Notes: a model not told the origin generated them from the sequence alone. DNA of 8,624 bases from Actinomycetes bacterium (GCA_021802025.1 JAKABC010000069.1:1-8624); one strand, 5' to 3'; shown: positions 1-6,401, counted from the stretch's first letter. Made by a program: numbers and translations.

Positions 1-1623
1 CACCACCAGGCGCGGGGACTTCAACAAGAGCCGCGCGATGGCCACGCGCTGCTTCTCCCCGCCCGAGAGTCGATAACCCCGCTCCCCCACCACGGTGTCC
101 AGGCCGAGGGGCAGTCCGTCGACGAGGTCGGCGATCTGGGCCGCGGCCAGCGCCGCGTGCATCTCAGCCTCGGTCGCCTCGGGCTTGGCGAAGAGCAGGT
201 TGGCGCGCAGGGTGTCGTGAAAGAGGTGGGCGTCTTGGGTGACGACCCCGACCGTGGCGTTGAGCGAGGCGAACGTCGCGTCGCGCAGGTCCACGCCGTT
301 GATCGTGATCGATCCGGCGTCGACGTCGTAGAGCCGGCTCACCAGCATCGAGATCGTCGTCTTGCCCGCCCCGCTCGGGCCCACCAGGGCCGTCATCGTG
401 CCGGGCTCGACGACGAAACTGACGTCGAACAGGACCGGGGTGCGCGCGGTGTCGTCGAGTCGGGCCACTGACTCCAGCGAGGCCAACGACACCTCGCTCG
501 CGCCGGGGTAGGCGAAGTCGACGTGGTCGACGATGAGTCGGGCCGGTCCCGGGGGGATCGCCGTGGCGCCGGGCCGCTCGGCGATCATCGGCTCGAGGTC
601 GAGCACCTCGAAGACCCGCTCGAAGCTCACCATCGCCGACATGACGTCGATGTTGAGGCTCGAGAGCTGGGTGAGAGGGCCGTAGAGGCGCCCCAGGTAC
701 GCGGTCATGGCCACCACGGTGCCCACCGCGAGGGTCCCGCGCACGGCCTCCACTCCCCCGAAGCCGTAGGCGAAGGCCGTCGCCAGTGAGGCGGTGAGCG
801 TGAGGGCCACGAAGAAGAACCGCTGGTAGGTGGCCTGGCGGACCCCGATGTCGCGGACCTCGCCGGCGCGGCGCTCGAAGAGGTCGCGCTCCTCGCCCGG
901 ACGTCCGAAGAGCTTGACGAGCATCGCGCCGGCCACGTTGAACCGTTCGCTCATGACCGTGTTCATCTCGGCGTTGAGCTCCATGCCCCGCTGAAAGAGC
1001 GTCCCCAGGCGACGGCCCACCCGGCGCCAGGGCAGGAGGTACAAGGGGACCAGCACCAGCGAGACCAGCGTGATCGGCCAGCTCAGGACGAACATCACCG
1101 AGAGCACGATCACCACGAGGATGACGTTGCCCACGACGTTGGAGAAGAGGTCGGTGAAGGCCTGCTGAGCCCCGATGACGTCGTTGTTCAGGCGGCTGAT
1201 GAGGGCCCCGGTCTGGGTGCGCGAGAAGAAGGCGATGGGCATCGTCTGGACGTGATCGAAGACGGCCGCGCGCAGGTCGTAGATCAGGCCCTCGCCGATC
1301 ACCGCCGAGACTCGCCGCTCGACCATCTGGAGGCCCGCGTCGAATATCGCGAGCCCGGCGGTGACCCCGGCCAACCCGATGATCAGCCCGCTGCGGTGAC
1401 GATAGATGCCATCATCGATGATCGCGCGCAACAAAAGCGGTGAGACCGACGAGACGACCGCGTCGACGATCACCACGGTGAGAAAGAGCGCCATCAGTCG
1501 CCGGTAGTGGCGCCCGAAGCGCAGGATCCGCCGGAAGGTCCCGGGTTTGATCCGGTGCTCGAGGAGGCGGGGGTCTCGCCGCGCCGAGCGCATCCCGGCC
1601 CAGCCGGCTCCGTGCATGCTCAT
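1..1623 (-). CDS. ABC exporter, fused membrane and ATP-binding domains (C-terminus cut by window edge)
   Basis: Half-transporter of the exporter type (ABCB/MsbA-like). Such proteins work as dimers in the cytoplasmic membrane and use ATP to expel lipids, peptides or drugs; the substrate here cannot be told. The 541 visible residues hold an exporter membrane domain with six expected helices (about 45-315), clearest near 46-66, 80-97, 161-198 and 270-312. An ATPase domain follows from about 362: aromatic A-loop (Tyr372), Walker A GPSGAGKTT (415-423), Q-loop Gln463 and signature LSGGE (519-523). The sequence stops just before the expected Walker B because the window ends, not because the gene is broken. 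About 20 extra residues (375-396) lie between the A-loop and Walker A. The ATG at 1623 is preceded by a GGGGG Shine-Dalgarno; a second in-frame ATG two codons on is possible. It lies 50 bases downstream of the LysE-type gene, same strand. Confidence 0.93.
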   Translation of the reverse strand, partial: MSMHGAGWAGMRSARRDPRLLEHRIKPGTFRRILRFGRHYRRLMALFLTVVIVDAVVSSVSPLLLRAIIDDGIYRHRSGLIIGLAGVTAGLAIFDAGLQMVERRVSAVIGEGLIYDLRAAVFDHVQTMPIAFFSRTQTGALISRLNNDVIGAQQAFTDLFSNVVGNVILVVIVLSVMFVLSWPITLVSLVLVPLYLLPWRRVGRRLGTLFQRGMELNAEMNTVMSERFNVAGAMLVKLFGRPGEERDLFERRAGEVRDIGVRQATYQRFFFVALTLTASLATAFAYGFGGVEAVRGTLAVGTVVAMTAYLGRLYGPLTQLSSLNIDVMSAMVSFERVFEVLDLEPMIAERPGATAIPPGPARLIVDHVDFAYPGASEVSLASLESVARLDDTARTPVLFDVSFVVEPGTMTALVGPSGAGKTTISMLVSRLYDVDAGSITINGVDLRDATFASLNATVGVVTQDAHLFHDTLRANLLFAKPEATEAEMHAALAAAQIADLVDGLPLGLDTVVGERGYRLSGGEKQRVAIARLLLKSPRLVV

Positions 1624-1626
1624 CGC

Positions 1627-1641
1627 GCCCCCTTCGGGGGC
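1627..1641 (-). promoter_or_regulatory. GC hairpin containing the ribosome binding site of the ABC exporter
   Basis: A perfect six-pair stem, GCCCCC and GGGGGC around the loop GAA, ends three bases before the ATG at 1623. The GGGGG Shine-Dalgarno lies in the 3' arm, so folding would hide it. The same hairpin could instead weakly end transcription of the upstream LysE-type gene, but no T-run follows. The inverted repeat is directly visible; either role is inference. Confidence 0.4.
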
Positions 1642-1673
1642 TCAGTGTAGGAACCCGGGGCGCGACCCCGTAC

Positions 1674-2315
1674 CTAGCTCGCGAGGGCGCTGGTCACGAT
1701 GAGCCCGCCCAGACACACCATTACCGTCGCCCCGGCCACCCGCAGGCTCACCAGGCGACGCGCCGAGCCCGACAGCCACTCGCGCGCCGTGCCCGCGATC
1801 AGTCCCCACGTCGAGTCGCTGGCGAAGGCCATCACCGAGAACAGCCCCCCGAGCACGAGCAGCTGGAGCGTGACACTCCCGCGCGACGGCTCGACGAAGT
1901 GGGGGAAGACCGCCGCGAAGAAGACGAGCGACTTGGGGTTCAAGATCCCCACGGTGAAGCCCTGGCGCACGATCGAGGGCACGGCCGGCTTGACGACCTC
2001 GCGCTGGGCCATCGCCGCGGCGTGGGCGTGACGGTGGCGATAGGCGCCGACCCCCAGCCAGACGAGGTAGAGACCCCCGGCGATCTGCAGGGCGACCGAG
2101 AGGGGGTGGGAGCGACTGAGCAACGGCCCGAGGCCCACCGCGACGACCGCCGAGAGCACGAGGGTACCCAACGAGTTGCCCAGCACGGTGAGCACGGCCA
2201 CCGTCCGGCCCCAGGCCACGCCGCGCGCCAAGGTGAAGAGCACGCTCGGTCCGGGGACCACGATGATCGCCATCGACGCGACGACGAAGGTGACCAGGCG
2301 CGCCGAGTCGATCAC
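1674..2315 (-). CDS. LysE/RhtB-family amino-acid or metabolite exporter
   Basis: Integral cytoplasmic-membrane protein of 213 residues, the normal length for the LysE/RhtB family. Members export amino acids such as lysine, threonine or homoserine, driven by the membrane gradient; the substrate here is not readable. Family marks are the PGP motif at 21-23 near the end of the first helix and the conserved segment with NPK at 126-128 followed by a hydrophobic stretch to about 141. Hydrophobic segments fall near 7-30, 38-65, 72-92, 118-140, 148-170 and 189-210, giving the usual six. A histidine-rich cytoplasmic loop lies at 93-99. The start is a GTG at 2315 behind a GGGGGC ribosome site. It sits 66 bases after the EAL-protein gene and 50 before the ABC exporter gene, all on one strand, so an operon is plausible. 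Confidence 0.9.
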   Translation of the reverse strand: MIDSARLVTFVVASMAIIVVPGPSVLFTLARGVAWGRTVAVLTVLGNSLGTLVLSAVVAVGLGPLLSRSHPLSVALQIAGGLYLVWLGVGAYRHRHAHAAAMAQREVVKPAVPSIVRQGFTVGILNPKSLVFFAAVFPHFVEPSRGSVTLQLLVLGGLFSVMAFASDSTWGLIAGTAREWLSGSARRLVSLRVAGATVMVCLGGLIVTSALAS

Positions 2316-2342
2316 GCCGCCCCCACGCTCGACAGTCCCCGC

Positions 2343-2377
2343 CCGGTCATGGTCCGACCACGGTACCGGGTGACCGG
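2343..2377 (-). terminator. Candidate dyad between the EAL-protein gene and the LysE-type gene
   Basis: Inverted repeat CCGGTCA (2343-2349) and TGACCGG (2371-2377), seven perfect pairs around a 21-base loop. It begins five bases past the TAG stop of the EAL-protein gene. No T-run follows, so it could be a weak terminator, an mRNA-stabilising hairpin or an operator for the LysE-type gene. A seven-pair stem can arise by chance in GC-rich DNA. Confidence 0.25.
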
Positions 2378-2381
2378 ACGA

Positions 2382-4376
2382 CTAGGCCAGGGGCCAGAGG
2401 GGGTTGCGCCGCGCCAGGTCGACGAGAGCCTCGGGATCGAGCGGACGCGCGAGGTAGAAGCCCTGGCCGCGCTCGCAGCCCAGCAGGCGCAGTCCCGAGA
2501 GCTGCTGGGCGTTCTCAATGCCCTCGGCGGTCACGCTGAGCCGCAGCGCCCGGGCCATCGCGATAATCGCCTCCACCAGGGTCGTGTCCTGGTCGTCGAG
2601 CCCGAATCCCTGGATGAAGCTCCGGTCAATCTTGAGCTCGTCGACCGGCAGGTCCCGCAAGCGGCCCAAAGAGGAGTACCCGGTCCCGAAGTCGTCGATC
2701 GAGATCCGCACGCCGAGGTCCTTTAGTTGGCTGACGAGCAAGGTGAAACTCCGGTCGTCTTCCATGAGGACGCTCTCGGTCAACTCGAGAACCACGCGAC
2801 CGGGATCGACGCCACCGTCGAAGAGGGCGCCCTTCACGACGTCGGCGAGGTCGGTCGTGAGCAACTGGCGTACCGAGACGTTTATAGACATCGACAGACC
2901 CAGTCCCGCTCGGTCCCACCGCGCCATCTGCTCGATCGCCCGCCCGACGACCCAACTGCCCACCTCGTCGATGAGACCGAGCTCTTCGACCAGGGGGATG
3001 AACTCGCCCGGGGTGACCTCACCGAGATCCGCGCTGCGCCAGCGCAACAGGGCCTCGACACCCGTGAGGGTCCGGCGGCGCAGGTCGACGATGGGCTGGT
3101 ACTGGAGGTAGAATTCGTCGCGCTCGAGGGCGTTCAACAGAGCGTCGAGCAGCGCCGTGCGTCGGCGCGCCGACTCGGACATCGCCGCGTCGAAGAGCTC
3201 CACGCGGTTCGATCCCGTCGCCCGGGCCCGCTCGGCTGCAGCGTCGAGATCGCGCAGGATCGACTCGGCTGTGGAGTCGGCGTCACTCATGACCGCGCCG
3301 GCGCTCACGCTCAAGAACTGGGGTCTGAGCGGGCTCTCGAAGGGCTGGTGCATGACACGTAGCGTGTTGTGGATTCTCTCGAGGAGAAACTCCGCACTGT
3401 GCACCGTGGCCCCCACGATGACGAAGTCGTCGTCCGAGATTCTCGCCGCGAGGCTCTCGGGCAGGATGTTGGTGACGATGCGCACGGCGAGCTGACGCAT
3501 CAGCTCGTCACCCTTCTCGTGGCCGAGAGTCGCGTAGATCATCTTGAAGTGGTCGAGGTGAAACAGCGCCACACCGAAGGGCTTGGCGTGGCGGCGTGAC
3601 TCGCCCAGAGCCAGGGTCAGGCGATTGATGAGCATCGTCTTGTTCGGCAGGCCCGTGAGGGCGTCGTAGTAGTCGTAGTAGTCGAGCTGCTCTTCGATGC
3701 GCTTGCGCTCGGTGATGTCGGGCGTCTGGACAAGGTAGTAGAGGGGCTCACCGTTCTCATCTCGGATGGTGGCCAAATAGATCGAGGCCCACGCGATCGT
3801 GCCGTCGCGACGCAGGACGCGCTGCTGGTCGAGGCAGAGCACCTCCCCCTCAACGAGCCGGTCGATAGCTTCGTCCCAGAACGCCTCGTCCTCGGGGTGG
3901 GTAAACGAGGTCCAGGGGTGACCGATGATCTCGTCGGCTGCCTGGCCCCACATCGTGGCGAGAGCGTCGTTCACGTGACGGAAGATCCCGTCGACGTCGA
4001 CGATAGCGGTGGGCACGCCCGAGCGCCCGTAGAGGTTGGCGAAGTCCGGCACCCGGCACTCCGGCCGACCGCTCAGTCCGGCCAGGAAGTCGCGCACCTC
4101 GGCGTCGCTCTGAAGGGGCAGGCTCAGGGCGTGTCCGGTGACGACCTCGTAGACGTAGCCGCGACCCTCCGGGCGGCGGGTCACGTAGCCGCCGCGCACC
4201 AGGTCCGCGACAATCCCCTGGGTCGCGCGCTCGCTCAATCCCAGGGCGTCAGCGATCTCGCGGATCTTGATGCGGTCGTTATGGGCGATGAGCAGCAGCG
4301 CCGCCCCGTAGTTCGAGAGGAGTCGTAAGTCGTGGGTCGTGGTCATCGAGTGTCCGGTTTCAGGGCACCCGCTCAT
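2382..4376 (-). CDS. Winged-helix / PAS / degenerate GGDEF / EAL protein, putative c-di-GMP phosphodiesterase
   Basis: Predicted soluble 664-residue protein, numbered from the ATG at 4376. A MarR-like winged-helix domain comes first (about 12-84), then a PAS sensor domain with its PAC tail (118-224), a linker with repeated DYY, a GGDEF domain (about 236-394) and an EAL domain (406-654). The GGDEF site reads SDDDF (314-318); His273 replaces the metal-binding Asp and the IND motif is IYA, so cyclase activity is unlikely. The EAL domain keeps EALLRW (Glu441), the INVS Asn499, ELTES (Glu531), DDFGTG (Asp561-562), KID (Lys582), AEGIE (Glu618 and Glu621) and Gln638, so hydrolysis of c-di-GMP to pGpG is expected. 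The start was chosen because GGTGGAG lies six bases upstream; a GTG at 4514 and ATGs at 4427 and 4346 lack such a site. No membrane segment is seen. The gene is divergent from a diguanylate cyclase gene. Direct DNA binding is inferred from the fold. Confidence 0.92.
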   Translation of the reverse strand: MSGCPETGHSMTTTHDLRLLSNYGAALLLIAHNDRIKIREIADALGLSERATQGIVADLVRGGYVTRRPEGRGYVYEVVTGHALSLPLQSDAEVRDFLAGLSGRPECRVPDFANLYGRSGVPTAIVDVDGIFRHVNDALATMWGQAADEIIGHPWTSFTHPEDEAFWDEAIDRLVEGEVLCLDQQRVLRRDGTIAWASIYLATIRDENGEPLYYLVQTPDITERKRIEEQLDYYDYYDALTGLPNKTMLINRLTLALGESRRHAKPFGVALFHLDHFKMIYATLGHEKGDELMRQLAVRIVTNILPESLAARISDDDFVIVGATVHSAEFLLERIHNTLRVMHQPFESPLRPQFLSVSAGAVMSDADSTAESILRDLDAAAERARATGSNRVELFDAAMSESARRRTALLDALLNALERDEFYLQYQPIVDLRRRTLTGVEALLRWRSADLGEVTPGEFIPLVEELGLIDEVGSWVVGRAIEQMARWDRAGLGLSMSINVSVRQLLTTDLADVVKGALFDGGVDPGRVVLELTESVLMEDDRSFTLLVSQLKDLGVRISIDDFGTGYSSLGRLRDLPVDELKIDRSFIQGFGLDDQDTTLVEAIIAMARALRLSVTAEGIENAQQLSGLRLLGCERGQGFYLARPLDPEALVDLARRNPLWPLA
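3663..3684 (-). repeat. 9-base tandem repeat in the PAS-GGDEF linker
   Basis: The unit GTCGTAGTA (plus strand) occurs twice in tandem plus four further bases. It stays in frame and encodes repeated DYY at residues 232-238 of the EAL protein, at the junction between the PAS tail helix and the GGDEF domain. Gain or loss of one unit would change the linker by three residues. Confidence 0.6.
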
Positions 4377-4382
4377 CGGGCG

Positions 4383-4389
4383 CTCCACC
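4383..4389 (-). promoter_or_regulatory. Ribosome binding site deciding the start of the EAL-protein gene
   Basis: Minus-strand GGTGGAG lies six bases before the ATG at 4376. No comparable site precedes the ATG at 4346 or 4427, and the GTG at 4514 has only AAGGA about 13 bases away. Confidence 0.6.
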
Positions 4390-4444
4390 AAACTACGGAA
4401 GGCCACTTCTTCGGTCGAGAGGCACATGGTCCATACGGGGCCGT

Positions 4445-4479
4445 CAGATGCACCATTTTTCAGTAGTCCATCTGCACCA
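4445..4479. repeat. TGCACCA direct repeat overlapping a CAGATG/CATCTG dyad, candidate operator
   Basis: TGCACCA occurs at 4449-4455 and again at 4473-4479, 24 bases apart. Overlapping it is an inverted repeat, CAGATG (4445-4450) and CATCTG (4469-4474). The element lies in the less GC-rich divergent region, just downstream of the candidate minus-strand -10 box. It would therefore fall in the untranslated leader of the EAL-protein mRNA. It could be an operator or an RNA hairpin with an 18-base loop. The repeats are visible; the role is inference. Confidence 0.4.
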
Positions 4480-4484
4480 CTCTG

Positions 4485-4514
4485 TCTATACCAGTTGTAG
4501 GTTTCTTCCGTCAC
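4485..4514 (-). promoter_or_regulatory. Candidate promoter for the EAL-protein gene
   Basis: Minus-strand GTGACG (4514-4509, four of six matches to the -35 TTGACA) is followed after 18 bases by TATAGA (4490-4485, four of six matches to the -10 TATAAT). Transcription would begin near 4478 and leave a leader of about 100 bases before the ATG at 4376. If real, it rules out the upstream GTG at 4514 as the translation start. Confidence 0.35.
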
Positions 4515-4559
4515 CGGGTTCGCGACGTCCTTGGGGCGCCTTAACTGGACACACCGGGT
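4512..4559. repeat. CACCGGGT direct repeat upstream of the diguanylate cyclase gene
   Basis: CACCGGGT occurs at 4512-4519 and 4552-4559, exactly 40 bases apart, so close to the same face of the helix. The second copy extends to the near-palindrome CACCGGGTG. The pair lies between the candidate minus-strand promoter and the cyclase start, a reasonable place for a regulator to bind. An eight-base repeat in GC-rich DNA may be chance. Confidence 0.3.
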
Positions 4560-4580
4560 GCGTCACGTGCCCGCGAGACC

Positions 4581-4587
4581 GGAGGAG
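4581..4587 (+). promoter_or_regulatory. Ribosome binding site deciding the start of the diguanylate cyclase
   Basis: GGAGGAG is a strong Shine-Dalgarno match but lies 12 bases before the ATG at 4600, longer than usual. Earlier in-frame candidates (TTG at 4531, GTG at 4558 and 4567) have no site at all, so 4600 is preferred. No convincing plus-strand promoter was found. Confidence 0.55.
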
Positions 4588-4599
4588 TCACCCGAGCCA

Positions 4600-5556
4600 A
4601 TGCCCGCCGCGCCGTCCCACCCCGAAGAGGCCCGCCGACTGGCCGAGCTGCGATCGCTCAACCTGCTCGATACGCCGGCCGAGGAGCGTTTCGACCACGT
4701 GACGCGCCTCGCCCAGCGCCTCTTTAACGTGCCCTACGCCCTCGTCACCTTGATCGACGAGGACCGTCAGTGGGTCAAGTCGGTCCAGGGTGACCTTGTG
4801 CGCGAGACGAGCCGCGACGTCGCCTTCTGCGCCCACACCATCCTTGAGGCCGAGGCCCTCGTCGTGCCCGACGCGTCGCGCGACGCACGTTTCTCCGACA
4901 ACCCCCTGGTAACGGGGGACCCCTCGATCCGCTTCTACGCCGGTCAACCCATCCACGGCCCGAGCGGGATGCCGCTGGGCGCTCTGTGCGTGATCGACCG
5001 TCGTCCGCGCGAGGTCACCGCCGACGACCTCGCGAACCTGCGCGACCTCGCCGCGGTGGTCGAAAAGGAGATCGCCGCCGCCCACTTAGCCACCGTCGAC
5101 GCGCTCACCGGCCTCTCGAACCGCGGGGGCTCCGACTTCCTCGCCGAGAAGGCGCTCGACGTGGCGACCCGCGAGGGTGAGGTCGCGAGTCTCCTCTTCT
5201 TCGACCTCGACGGATTCAAGGCCGTCAACGACACCTTCGGCCACTCGACGGGCGACGAGGTACTCGTCACGGTCGCCCGCCTCCTCGAGGGGGTCTTTCG
5301 GGACTCCGACATCGTCGCGCGCCTCGGGGGCGACGAGTTCGTCGTCCTGCTGGGCGGCGGCAGTGACGCCGATCGCGCGCTCGCTCGTCTCACCCAGGCG
5401 CTCGAGGAGTACAACGCGGAGCGGGACCGGGCGCCACGGATCTCATTGAGCGTGGGTCGCGTCGACCACGATCCGGCCCACCCCGAGACGGTCGCGCACC
5501 TGCTCGACTCGGCCGACGCCCTCATGTACGAAGCGAAGCGATCGAAGGACGCGTGA
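4600..5556 (+). CDS. GAF-GGDEF diguanylate cyclase with intact active and inhibitory sites
   Basis: Predicted cytoplasmic enzyme of 318 residues that joins two GTP into cyclic di-GMP. The N-terminal GAF domain (about 20-155) begins with the LLDTPAEERFD segment typical of stand-alone GAF sensors, so it probably senses an unknown ligand or redox state. The GGDEF domain covers about 165-315. The metal-binding FDLD (Asp202), FKAVND (Asn210), the FGH segment and GGDEF (243-247) are all intact, so it should be active. RDSD at 234-237, five residues before GGDEF, is the RxxD site through which c-di-GMP inhibits these enzymes. No membrane helix is seen, and translation from the ATG at 4600 fits the GAF boundary. 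The stop overlaps the next start as GTGA. It is divergent from the EAL-protein gene, which would degrade its product. Confidence 0.94.
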   Translation: MPAAPSHPEEARRLAELRSLNLLDTPAEERFDHVTRLAQRLFNVPYALVTLIDEDRQWVKSVQGDLVRETSRDVAFCAHTILEAEALVVPDASRDARFSDNPLVTGDPSIRFYAGQPIHGPSGMPLGALCVIDRRPREVTADDLANLRDLAAVVEKEIAAAHLATVDALTGLSNRGGSDFLAEKALDVATREGEVASLLFFDLDGFKAVNDTFGHSTGDEVLVTVARLLEGVFRDSDIVARLGGDEFVVLLGGGSDADRALARLTQALEEYNAERDRAPRISLSVGRVDHDPAHPETVAHLLDSADALMYEAKRSKDA

Positions 5557-6341
5557 CCCTCCACGAGGACCGGGGGCGGGCCGAGTCCTTCGGCGCGGCG
5601 GCCGAGCGCTACGACCGCTCGCGCCCGGCCTACCCCCCCGAGCTCTTCGACGCCGTGCTCGGCGAGGACGCCGCGGGTCTGCGAGTCCTCGACGTGGGCT
5701 GCGGCACCGGGATCGCCGCGCGCCAGATGATCGCGCGGGGGGCGCGTGTCCTCGGGGTCGAGATCGACGAGCGCATGGCCGAACTGGCGCGCCGCTGGGG
5801 CATCGAGGTCGAGGTCACGGCCTTCGAGGCGTGGGAACCGGGCGTGCGGCGCTTCGACCGGGTCACCGCGGCCCAGGCCTGGCACTGGGTGGAACCGGTG
5901 CGCGGAGCCGACGTGGCCGCGGCCGCACTCGCACCGGGGGGCCGCCTGTGCCTGTGGTGGAACGTCGCCGAAGCGCCCGGGGACTTTCGAGCGAGCGTCG
6001 ATCCTCTCTACGCGCGCCTCGCCCCCGAGGCCCACGCCTTCAGCGTGCTCCTGGGCTCCGCCTCGCGCCCGACGCCCTTCGGGCTCACGGCGGCCACGTC
6101 CGCCCTCGCGGCCTCGCCGCACTTCTCGACGCCGCAACGGGCGACCTTTACCTGGTCGCGCCGGTACACGCGCGACGAGTGGCTGGATCAGCTGCCCACC
6201 CACAGCGACCACGCCCGCCTCGCGCCGCGCGTGCTCACCGACCTCCTCGGCGAGGTCGGCGACGCTATCGACGCGCTCGGGGGCGAGTTCGAGATGTCGT
6301 ACACGACGACGCTCCTGAGCGCCGCACGCCGCCCGCGCTAG
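5553..6341 (+). CDS. Class I SAM-dependent methyltransferase (Methyltransf_11-like)
   Basis: Soluble enzyme of 262 residues that transfers a methyl group from S-adenosylmethionine; the acceptor is unknown. The SAM-binding glycine loop is VLDVGCGTG (45-53), and the acidic residue that should hold the ribose is Glu70 in VLGVEID. QAWHWV (108-113) is the post-motif segment usual in this family, and a core strand follows near 129-137. The N-terminal pattern FGAAAERYDRSRPAYP (13-28) is typical of the same group. The GTG start at 5553 overlaps the TGA of the diguanylate cyclase, with AAGGA three bases upstream, so translation is probably coupled. Coupling to a c-di-GMP enzyme suggests a shared condition of expression but does not identify the substrate. 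No downstream partner follows on this strand before the tRNA gene. Confidence 0.9.
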   Translation: MTLHEDRGRAESFGAAAERYDRSRPAYPPELFDAVLGEDAAGLRVLDVGCGTGIAARQMIARGARVLGVEIDERMAELARRWGIEVEVTAFEAWEPGVRRFDRVTAAQAWHWVEPVRGADVAAAALAPGGRLCLWWNVAEAPGDFRASVDPLYARLAPEAHAFSVLLGSASRPTPFGLTAATSALAASPHFSTPQRATFTWSRRYTRDEWLDQLPTHSDHARLAPRVLTDLLGEVGDAIDALGGEFEMSYTTTLLSAARRPR

Positions 6342-6401
6342 TCGGCCGCTGGCTCGCGGAGCGCGGCGCGTCGAGCCACCGGGTCGCCGGAGTCACCCGC
6401 T

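Noticed and set aside
157..1443. Several plus-strand open frames inside the ABC exporter gene
   Set aside because: All are shadows of the minus-strand frame that contains Walker A and the ABC signature.
1899..3362. Two consecutive plus-strand open frames opposite the LysE-type and EAL genes
   Set aside because: They cross gene boundaries, have low-complexity Arg/Asp/His-rich products and overlap well-supported minus-strand genes.
4377..4480. c-di-GMP riboswitch in the leader of the EAL-protein gene
   Set aside because: I looked for the conserved sequence blocks of known c-di-GMP riboswitches and did not see them. Only a simple dyad is present.
4484..4492. Plus-strand -10 box TATACC for the cyclase gene
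   Set aside because: No -35 box lies at a suitable distance, and the same bases fit better as the minus-strand promoter.
4505..4575. Binding site for the c-di-GMP regulator BldD upstream of the cyclase
   Set aside because: TCACCGGGT and GTCACGTG resemble one half of the published palindrome, but the second half does not match.
4944..6212. Open frame of 422 codons on the minus strand opposite the cyclase and methyltransferase genes
   Set aside because: Its product is Arg/Gly-rich without recognisable motifs, while the plus strand carries two proteins with complete catalytic motifs. Long antisense frames are expected in GC-rich coding DNA.
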